This document shows positions 57,208-64,000 of a stretch of 64,000 nucleotides of DNA, in pieces. Location of the stretch: NCBI RefSeq assembly GCF_011038845.1, contig NZ_JAAKDW010000003.1:1-64000 (forward strand), in the 5' to 3' direction. Within the stretch, counting starts at the first letter, position 1, and each line of letters opens with the position of its first letter. The translations under genes and the position numbers were made by a program. The notes below the pieces were generated by a model, which did no database searches, had not been told where the DNA came from, and worked only from the letters and a program-made list of their open reading frames with translations. This stretch comes from Enterococcus sp. ZJ1622 (GTDB taxonomy: Bacteria > Bacillota > Bacilli > Lactobacillales > Enterococcaceae).

Positions 57208-58867
57208 ATGAAAACATTAATCCACCGAATCGAAAAAATGAAACCTTTCTTTGAAAAAATATCTAATAATCCTTACTTGAGAGCGATCAGAGATGGCTTC
57301 ATCAGTCTTATCCCTGTGATTCTTTTTTCGAGTTTCTTCCTATTAGCAGCCTATGTGCCAAATGCTTTTGGTATTCATTGGAATCCGTCAGTTGAACTCA
57401 TCTTGATGAAGGCATACGATAGCTCGATGGGGATCTTGGGGTTACTGATGGCAGCGACAGTGACTAAGAGTTTGACAGAAAACTTTAACAACAAATTGCC
57501 TAAAACAAATCAACAGCACTTCAACGATGATCGCCGCGTTTATCGGTTTTATGATCGTTGGCGTAGATGGGATCGAAGGCGGTTTTTCTTCCGGTTATAT
57601 GGGAACGAAAGGATTATTGACTGCTTTTATCATTGGATTCATTGTCCCAACTATTTACCGGTTTTGCGTAAAGAAGAATCTCACCATAAAAATGCCTGAG
57701 GAAGTCCCGGGAAATATTTCACAGACATTTAAAGATCTTATCCCGATTACCTTAACCACCATCTTTTTCTGGCTATTCGATCTGGGGTTCAGATATCTGG
57801 CAGGAGGCGTGTTCTCAGAAAAAATCATTGAATGGTTCCAACCGATTTTCAGTGCGGCAGATGGATATTTAGGATTGGCATTGATTTTTGGTGCCATGGC
57901 ATTTTTCTGGTTTGTCGGTATCCACGGCCCTTCCATTGTAGAGCCTGCAGTTGCAGCCATCTACATCACAAATGTTGAAATGAATTTTCAACTATATCAA
58001 AATGGGGAGCATGCACCAAGGATCCTCTCACAAGGGATACAATATTTTGTCGCAACATTAGGTGGTACTGGCGCCACCTTGATCCTCACTATGATGTTTG
58101 CCTTCTTAGCGAAATCGAAGCAGATGAAAACGATTGGCCGAGCTTCTGCTATCCCAGTTTTATTTGGTGTAAATGAGCCGATTTTATTCGGTGCTCCGGT
58201 TGTGTTGAACCCGATTTTCTTTATCCCGTTCGTCTTAGCACCGATCCTGAATGTTTGGATTTTTAAATTTTTCGTCGATGTCTTAGAAATGAATGGATTC
58301 ATCTATAACCTACCTTGGACAACGCCGGGACCGATCGGCTTGATCTTAGGTACTGGATTTGCGGGTTTGTCTGTTTTGCTGGTACTCCTTTTGCTGCTTG
58401 TCGATTTCCTGGTTTATTTTCCATTTTTCAAGGCATATGACAATGAACTGGTGGCAAAAGAAAAGATGGGTGAGTCAGCCCCCGAAACAACCTTTGTGAA
58501 CAGAAACCGTACAACTGACAAGGCAGTAGATGCAGCAAAGAAAGAAGGAGGTCAAAAGAGTGTTTTAGTCCTTTGTGCAAACGGAGCCACAAGCTCTATG
58601 CTGGCAAATGCAATAAAAAAGGGAGCGAAAGCTAGAGATATCGATATTGAATCCACAGCAATGGCTTACGGACAGCACAAAGACCTGATCGATGAATTTG
58701 ATTTGATCGTTTTGGCTCCGCAAATGGCTTCCATGCTAAAAGAGCTGGAAGAAGATGTGAAAAATTATAAAACAAAAGCTGTTTCTACTAGTGGCGTAGA
58801 GTACGTGACTTTAGCAAAAGCGCCGGATCAAGCAGTAGATTTTGTTTTTGATAGTCTAAGGAGGTAG
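57208..58867 (+). pseudogene. lacE: Lactose-specific PTS enzyme IICB, frameshifted
   Basis: The membrane permease and IIB domain of lactose PTS, broken into two frames. Frame 1 runs from ATG 57208 and matches the family up to KLPKTNQ (about residue 102, near 57513), then drifts into unrelated residues and stops at 57699. The correct sequence resumes in the next frame at [15 protein letters not shown] (from 57509) and continues to 58867. The second part holds the remaining IIC helices (GIHGPSIVEP, GVNEPILFG) and the IIB domain with the phosphorylated cysteine in VLVLCANGATSSM. The overlap pattern suits loss of one copy of a 5-bp AAATC tandem. No SD precedes the internal ATG 57527. Could also be a sequencing error. 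Confidence 0.85.
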
Positions 58868-58870
58868 AGA

Positions 58871-60277
58871 ATGAACAAATTTCCAGAACATTTTATTTTT
58901 GGTGCTGCGACAGCTGCTTTCCAAGCAGAAGGCGCATTATTGGAGGGGGATCGAGGAAAGAATTATTGGGATGATTATTTGCAAGAGCAAGGGATGTTCG
59001 ATCCAAGTATGGCAAGCGATTTTTATCATAAATACCCAGAAGACCTAGAGTTGTGCCGAGAATTCGGTATCAATGGTCTTCGGATCTCCATTGCTTGGTC
59101 AAGGATCTTTCCTACTGGGAGCGGGGTTATCGATTCTGAAGGTGTCAAGTTTTATCACAAATTGATTGACGCGTGCATAGCGAATGGCGTGGAACCCTTT
59201 GTTACATTACACCACTTTGATACGCCGTTGTCCTTATTTGACAAAGGGGATTGGCTCTCTCAGGAAATGATCACTGCTTATGTGGCGTTTGCGGAGTTTT
59301 GTTTCAACGAGTATGGAGATAAGGTGAATTATTGGATCACGATCAACGAGCCATGGTCTGTGGTCGCGGGTCAGTACATCATTGGTCATTTTCCGCCGAA
59401 CGAAAAATACGATCTCTTCAAAGCGATTCAATCCATGCATAATATGATGGTCGCACATGCACGAGTGGTCAAAAAGTATAAAGAGACAGATCAAACTGGG
59501 GAAATCGGGATCGTGCACATTTTGGAATCCAAGTATGCAATGACAAAAAGTCATGAAGATGAACAAGCTGCATTGAAAGAACATGTTCTAGCAAATCAGT
59601 TTTTATTAGACGCCACTTATAAAGGACACTATTCTGATGATACCTTAAACATTCTAACAGATATTCTTGTTGAGAATGAGGGAGAGCTGAATGCCACGCG
59701 TGAAGACTTTGAAGAATTAGCTTATGCGGCACAACAGATTGATTTTATCGGTGTCAACTATTACGCGAGTCATTTCATCCAAGCATATTCTGGCGAATCC
59801 ACTATCTGCCACAATGGTACGGGAGAAAAAGGAAGCAGTGTTTTTGCCTTGAAAGGAGTCGGAGAGCGTGTGAACAACCCAGAGATCCCAACAACAGACT
59901 GGGACTGGCCGATTTATCCTCGGGGACTTGAGGACATGCTAGTTTTCATCAAGCAACGCTATCCGAATTATAAGAAACTCTATGTGACAGAAAATGGTTT
60001 GGGAGACAAAGATGTTTTATGTAATGGTCAAGTCGAGGATGATTCACGGATTGCGTATATTTTCGTTCATTTGAAAGCGATCCTGAATGCGATTGAACAA
60101 GGTGTGAATGTGGAGGGCTATTTTCTGTGGTCATTGATGGACGTGTTTTCATGGACGAATGGTTATACAAAACGCTACGGGTTATTCTATGTCGATTTCA
60201 ATAATCAAAACAGATACGCGAAAAAAAGTGCTTTTTGGTACAAAAAAATCAGTGATAGGAAGTCGCTTGGAGGGTGA
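58871..60277 (+). CDS. lacG: 6-phospho-beta-galactosidase
   Basis: Glycoside hydrolase family 1 enzyme that splits lactose-6-phosphate into glucose and galactose-6-phosphate. The 468-residue protein has the acid/base Glu160 in TINEPW and the nucleophile Glu374 in VTENGLG. The phosphate-binding pattern S-x6-K-x-Y is in [10 protein letters not shown], with the tryptophan typical of galactoside-specific enzymes. AAGGAGGTAG lies before ATG, 3 bp after lacE. It appears intact. Confidence 0.95.
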   Translation: MNKFPEHFIFGAATAAFQAEGALLEGDRGKNYWDDYLQEQGMFDPSMASDFYHKYPEDLELCREFGINGLRISIAWSRIFPTGSGVIDSEGVKFYHKLIDACIANGVEPFVTLHHFDTPLSLFDKGDWLSQEMITAYVAFAEFCFNEYGDKVNYWITINEPWSVVAGQYIIGHFPPNEKYDLFKAIQSMHNMMVAHARVVKKYKETDQTGEIGIVHILESKYAMTKSHEDEQAALKEHVLANQFLLDATYKGHYSDDTLNILTDILVENEGELNATREDFEELAYAAQQIDFIGVNYYASHFIQAYSGESTICHNGTGEKGSSVFALKGVGERVNNPEIPTTDWDWPIYPRGLEDMLVFIKQRYPNYKKLYVTENGLGDKDVLCNGQVEDDSRIAYIFVHLKAILNAIEQGVNVEGYFLWSLMDVFSWTNGYTKRYGLFYVDFNNQNRYAKKSAFWYKKISDRKSLGG

Positions 60278-60288
60278 ACAAAGACAAG

Positions 60289-60726
60289 ATGAAAAAAATG
60301 CGTGTAGTGATTGGTTCAGATACTGAGGGCATGAGATTGAAGGAAGTGATCAAAAGAGAATTGCTTGAAAAAGGATTCGCAATAGTAGATAAAAGTGAAA
60401 CGCCTTCGGAAGATTTTGTGGATGCGACTCTTTCAGTCGTCAATGATTTAAATGAAAACGAAGGAAGTTTGGGGATCGTAGTAGATGGTTACGGCGTGGG
60501 AAGTTTTATCACGGCTACAAAGGTCAAAGGGATGATCGCAGCTGCGGTTTCAGAGGAACGCAGTGCTTATATGACTAGAGAACATAACGATGCCCGTATG
60601 ATCATTCTTGGCTCAAAAATCGTAGGAGAAGAGTTGGCCTTAAATATCGTGCGAGAATTTTTACAAGCGGACTATGAGGGCGGACGTCATCAAATCCGTG
60701 TCGATATGTTGAAAAAAATGGGGTAA
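60289..60726 (+). CDS. lacA: Galactose-6-phosphate isomerase subunit LacA
   Basis: With LacB it converts galactose-6-phosphate to tagatose-6-phosphate. The product has about 145 residues from ATG 60289; GTG 60274 and ATG 60298 are alternatives, because the SD GGAGGG overlaps the end of lacG at a long distance. The RpiB/LacAB fold shows [22 protein letters not shown] at the N-terminus and [24 protein letters not shown]. In LacA the active-site cysteine seen in LacB is replaced, as here (DGYG). Confidence 0.9.
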   Translation: MKKMRVVIGSDTEGMRLKEVIKRELLEKGFAIVDKSETPSEDFVDATLSVVNDLNENEGSLGIVVDGYGVGSFITATKVKGMIAAAVSEERSAYMTREHNDARMIILGSKIVGEELALNIVREFLQADYEGGRHQIRVDMLKKMG

Positions 60727-60740
60727 GAAAGGGTGAGGAA

Positions 60741-61271
60741 ATGAAAATCGCTATTGGCAGTGATCACATCGTCACAGATACCAAAATAATTATATCAGAT
60801 TTTTTGAAATCCAAGGGGCATGAAGTGATAGATATGGGGACCTATGATTTTACACGGACACACTATCCGATTTATGGGAAAAAAGTGGGTGAGGCTGTAG
60901 TAAACGGCGAAGCGGATTTAGGCGTTTGTTTGTGTGGAACGGGTGTGGGCATCAGCAATGCTGTCAATAAAGTACCTGGTATACGCAGTGCATTGGTGCG
61001 TGATATGACAACGGCTATCTATGCGAAAGAACAATTGGATGCGAACGTGATCAGCTTTGGTGCACGAATCAATGGAGAGTTTTTGATCCGTGATATGCTA
61101 ACTGCTTTCATACATGCAAAGTATCAGGAAACAGGAGAGAACAAGAAACTGCTCGCTAAAATCAAGAATATAGAAAAAGCAGCTGACGATCAATCAGACC
61201 CGCATTTTTTTGACGAATTTCTCATAAGATGGAACCGCGGCGAATACCAAGATGGCGAGGTTGACCAATGA
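60741..61271 (+). CDS. lacB: Galactose-6-phosphate isomerase subunit LacB
   Basis: Catalytic partner of LacA. The 176-residue protein begins [29 protein letters not shown] and carries the RpiB-type catalytic segment [33 protein letters not shown] precedes ATG. It overlaps lacC by 4 bp. Confidence 0.94.
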   Translation: MKIAIGSDHIVTDTKIIISDFLKSKGHEVIDMGTYDFTRTHYPIYGKKVGEAVVNGEADLGVCLCGTGVGISNAVNKVPGIRSALVRDMTTAIYAKEQLDANVISFGARINGEFLIRDMLTAFIHAKYQETGENKKLLAKIKNIEKAADDQSDPHFFDEFLIRWNRGEYQDGEVDQ

Positions 61272-62194
61272 TTTTGACGATTACAATGAATCCTTCTATC
61301 GATATCTCTTATCAGGCGGCAGAATTCCACTTAAATACAGTCAATCGGGTGAGTAGTGTTCGAAAAACTGCAGGCGGGAAAGGATTGAACGTGACACGTG
61401 TATTGAAACAATTGGGTGTAGAAGCGATAGCTAGTGGAATCACTGGTGGAGTTTTAGGGACAGAAATCAAGAACATATTAGAACAAAATGGTATTATCCA
61501 TGACTTCTTATCCATCAAAGGCGAAACAAGAAACTGCATCGCGATTTTACACGATGGTCAGCAGACAGAGATTTTAGAAAGCGGGCCAGTCATATCAGAA
61601 AAAGAAGCGGCAGATTTCAAGAAGCATCTTGAAAAATTAGTGCCAAAAGAAGATATGATCATTTTTTCGGGTAGCTTACCTGAAGGATTGCCAATTGATT
61701 TTTATAGCCAAATGCTACAGATATGCCAAAAAAAGCCAGTTGTTTTAGATTGCTCCGGTGAAGCGCTAGTAGAGGTACTTAAAGGAGAGACAAAACCATT
61801 TTTGATCAAACCTAATATGGAAGAATTCGCTGAGTTATCAGAACAGCCTGTCACTATGGATGTGAAGAAACTGAAAGCAGCTTTGTCAGACCAATTGTTT
61901 GCCGGTATTGACTGGATCGTGGTCTCAATGGGCAGTGAAGGGGCATTCGCTAAACATTTGGACCGGTTCTATCATGTGACGATCCCTGAGATCACTATCG
62001 CTAATCCCGTGGGTTCCGGTGATGCGATGTTAGCCGGTTTAGTGGCTGCAATCGAAAAGCAGATTCCAGACGATGAAGTGTTAGAACAAGGAAGTACTTT
62101 AGGAATGCTGAATGCAAAAGAAGAAACAACGGGCTATGTTGATCTAGCTGATTATCATACACTAGCTGAGCAGATCCAAATAGAAGAAGTTTAG
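61268..62194 (+). CDS. lacC: Tagatose-6-phosphate kinase LacC
   Basis: PfkB-family kinase of 308 residues that makes tagatose-1,6-bisphosphate. Signature 1 is in [19 protein letters not shown] near residues 32-50. Signature 2, with the catalytic aspartate, is [12 protein letters not shown] near residue 247. The gene overlaps lacB, so it is translationally coupled. Confidence 0.93.
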   Translation: MILTITMNPSIDISYQAAEFHLNTVNRVSSVRKTAGGKGLNVTRVLKQLGVEAIASGITGGVLGTEIKNILEQNGIIHDFLSIKGETRNCIAILHDGQQTEILESGPVISEKEAADFKKHLEKLVPKEDMIIFSGSLPEGLPIDFYSQMLQICQKKPVVLDCSGEALVEVLKGETKPFLIKPNMEEFAELSEQPVTMDVKKLKAALSDQLFAGIDWIVVSMGSEGAFAKHLDRFYHVTIPEITIANPVGSGDAMLAGLVAAIEKQIPDDEVLEQGSTLGMLNAKEETTGYVDLADYHTLAEQIQIEEV

Positions 62195-62207
62195 GAGGAT
62201 TATTGAT

Positions 62208-63185
62208 TTGAACGAAGAAAAACGACGGTGCATCAAGCAATTATGCAATAGAGAAGGGATAATTGGCGCTTTAGCGATCGACCAACGTGGCGCATTGAAA
62301 AAAATGATCACCAGATTCAAAGGTAGTGAAGCAGAAGAATCAGAGATTGTAGAATTCAAGAAAATCGTTTCCTCTGAATTAACGGAGTATGCGTCATCCA
62401 TTCTGCTAGATCCGGACTATGGACTACCCGCAGCTGATGTCAGAGCTGTGAACTCAGGGTTATTGTTAGCTTATGAGAAGACCGGCTATGATGTATCTGC
62501 TCCTGGACGTCTTCCAGATTTGTTATCTACTTGGTCAGTCAAGCGATTGAAGGAAGCTGGGGCGGATGCGTGTAAAACGCTGCTTTATTATGATATCGAT
62601 GAATCTGATGAAATCAATCATCAAAAGCAAGCCTTTATCGAACGGATCGGTCTGGAGTGCCAAGCAGAGAATCTGCCGTTTTTTCTAGAATTACTTGCGT
62701 ATGATGCAGCTATTTCTGAGCCGTCATCGCAAGAATATGCGCGCAAAAAACCACATAAAGTCATCGGAATGATGAAAGAATTTTCTAAATCGCGTTACGG
62801 GGTAGATGTATTAAAAGTGGAAGTTCCAGTCAACATGAAGCATGTCGAAGGCTATGCTATCGGTGAAGCTGTTTATACAAAAACAGAAGCAGCAGCTTTT
62901 TTCAAAGAACAAGCGGAAGCTACCCATCTACCTTACGTCTTTTTGAGCGCTGGTGTTTCTCCTGAATTGTTCCAAGATACCTTATATTTTGCAAAACATG
63001 CTGGTTCTACGTTCAATGGTGTTCTTTGCGGTCGCGCCACTTGGGGTGAGGGCATAAAAAGCTATATTTTAGGAGGAAAAACGGCGACGATCGAATGGAT
63101 GAACACGAAAGGGCGTAAAAATATCGAAAATTTGAATGCGGTGCTAGCTGAAACCGCTACACCTATTGATTTTAACAGAAGCTGA
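62208..63185 (+). CDS. lacD: Tagatose-1,6-bisphosphate aldolase LacD
   Basis: Class I aldolase of 325 residues giving dihydroxyacetone phosphate and glyceraldehyde-3-phosphate. TTG 62208 follows TTAGGAGGA at a longer than usual distance. The N-terminus has [30 protein letters not shown] and [10 protein letters not shown], probably with the Schiff-base lysine, follow. In some streptococci a LacD paralogue also regulates gene expression; nothing here shows that. Last gene of the operon. Confidence 0.93.
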   Translation: MNEEKRRCIKQLCNREGIIGALAIDQRGALKKMITRFKGSEAEESEIVEFKKIVSSELTEYASSILLDPDYGLPAADVRAVNSGLLLAYEKTGYDVSAPGRLPDLLSTWSVKRLKEAGADACKTLLYYDIDESDEINHQKQAFIERIGLECQAENLPFFLELLAYDAAISEPSSQEYARKKPHKVIGMMKEFSKSRYGVDVLKVEVPVNMKHVEGYAIGEAVYTKTEAAAFFKEQAEATHLPYVFLSAGVSPELFQDTLYFAKHAGSTFNGVLCGRATWGEGIKSYILGGKTATIEWMNTKGRKNIENLNAVLAETATPIDFNRS

Positions 63186-63617
63186 TTCATTTTATCGGCA
63201 TCCCTCTAGTAGTAATGTAGCATTATCAAAACCAAAGAAACCACCTATTATATAAAAGGTTTCAACAAAAGCAGCAGAGCCATTTATCATGGATATGCTG
63301 CTTTTTTGCTGTGTAGCAAGGCATTGAATGTTTATTTGACCGATCGTTTCACGTCACATGGAGTACTAAATGCAAGCGTTTATACTTTTTTTATCCGATA
63401 CGCACAAAAAATAATATAATATGCATTTTTTATTTACTTATAATAGCTATTGATTGCAGTTTAGGCAGTCAAGCCACATTTTGATAGATAGGAGTGAAGC
63501 TTACAACTTATGTTAGAGGCTATGGCAGTTGTATTTCTAGTTTGATCTACACCAAGCTGCAATAAAAAAGGAATCGAATCGATTATATGATTATTGAAAA
63601 AAGAAAGAGGAGTATCG
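63186..63617. other. Intergenic region between lacD and the second WxL gene
   Basis: This 432-bp stretch contains the lac terminator (63267-63309) and then A/T-rich DNA. TATAAT-like strings occur near 63410-63420 (AATAATATAATATGC), but I cannot pair them with a good -35. No convincing small gene or RNA is visible. A long 5' leader for the downstream WxL gene is possible. Confidence 0.5.
63267..63309 (+). terminator. Terminator of the lac operon
   Basis: AAAAGCAGCA pairs with TGCTGCTTTT across a long loop and is followed by TTTTTTGC. It is 80 bp downstream of lacD. Confidence 0.75.
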
Positions 63618-64000
63618 ATGATGAAAAAAGAAATCGCATTAATAACAACGATGTTATTCAGTATGGCAGCAAGTACGACTTTTGTATCTGCAGCTGACAT
63701 ATACCCAAAGGAATATAACACTGATGGAACGATTACATTTGAAGCAGGAGATGATGGAGTAACCCCTCCAGTTGATCCGGAGAATCCTGATCCCAACAAT
63801 CCTGTCGATCCAGTAGATCCACCAGAACCTAGAACAGGAGGGGAATTATCGATCGATTATGGATCAAAATTCAAATTCGGGACTCAAAAAATTTCTACTG
63901 CGGATAAAACGTATTATGCAGCTGCTGATGAAATGAAAGATGGGTCTAAAAAACCGACATATGTCCAAGTGACAGACAAAAGAGGGACATTGTCTGGATG
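63618..64000 (+). CDS. WxL-domain surface protein, 3' end outside the window
   Basis: Starts at ATG 63618 (or the next codon, 63621) behind AGAGGAG. It begins with a signal peptide (MMKKEIALITTMLFSMAAS...) cleaved near VSA-AD. A repeated Asp/Pro/Asn-rich linker follows (PVDPENPDPNNPVDPVDPPEP), then GGELSIDYGSKFKFGTQKIS and VQVTDKRGTLSG, the first part of a WxL domain. The last third is missing, so the WxL motifs cannot be checked. Probably the first gene of a second WxL locus. Confidence 0.85.
   Translation, partial: MMKKEIALITTMLFSMAASTTFVSAADIYPKEYNTDGTITFEAGDDGVTPPVDPENPDPNNPVDPVDPPEPRTGGELSIDYGSKFKFGTQKISTADKTYYAAADEMKDGSKKPTYVQVTDKRGTLSG

Noticed and set aside
57527-58867. Second part of lacE as an independent functional gene
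   Set aside because: It has no SD, lacks the N-terminal membrane segments, and continues the lacE reading after a frame change, so it is part of a broken gene.

Overview
The window looks like a chromosomal segment of Enterococcus, most likely Enterococcus faecium or a close relative such as E. lactis. The evidence is a low-GC Firmicute gene style with strong AGGAGG ribosome binding sites and frequent GTG and TTG starts, the enterococcal gene content (fused glutathione synthetase GshF, WxL-domain surface loci, a lac-PTS/tagatose pathway), and the protein sequences themselves. The species name is an inference; no rRNA gene is present to fix it.

Region 1 (1-15115) begins with the 5' part of an ISL3-type transposase on the minus strand. 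Its element end sits about 70 bp upstream of the promoter of the large S10-spc-alpha ribosomal protein cluster. That cluster runs rpsJ-rplCDWB-rpsS-rplV-rpsC-rplP-rpmC-rpsQ-rplNXE-rpsNH-rplFR-rpsE-rpmD-rplO-secY-adk-infA-rpmJ-rpsMK-rpoA-rplQ. Internal promoters are likely before rplR and infA.

Region 2 (15116-40335) is housekeeping: the ECF transporter energy module (ecfA1-ecfA2-ecfT) with truA, a minus-strand YfhO-like membrane protein and rpmB, an Asp23-like protein with the fatty-acid kinase FakA, recG-plsX-acyl carrier protein, an oligopeptide importer in the order oppDFBCA, and rnc-smc-HAD phosphatase-ftsY. Two copies of a dispersed repeat of about 110-125 bp lie in the intergenic spaces of this part.

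Region 3 (40336-56704) is more accessory. It holds gshF, a complete five-gene WxL surface-protein locus, a YueI-like gene, a Fur-box-controlled siderophore importer of the YclNOPQ type, a small group with a GNAT acetyltransferase, a HesB-like protein and a metallophosphoesterase, and an orphan minus-strand gene at 54628-55749. The orphan's protein carries an H...D...Q-x4-C arrangement that resembles secreted effector-type cysteine proteases. It is the most novel candidate here.

Region 4 (55935-64000) is a lactose/galactose-6-phosphate locus. A divergent DeoR/LacR repressor faces lacF-lacE-lacG-lacA-lacB-lacC-lacD, covering import and phosphorylation of lactose, hydrolysis, and the tagatose-6-phosphate pathway to triose phosphates. 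lacE is split by a frameshift, so lactose-PTS function is doubtful in this sequence. The window ends inside a second WxL-domain gene.

I saw no tRNA, rRNA, CRISPR array, prophage or replication origin.
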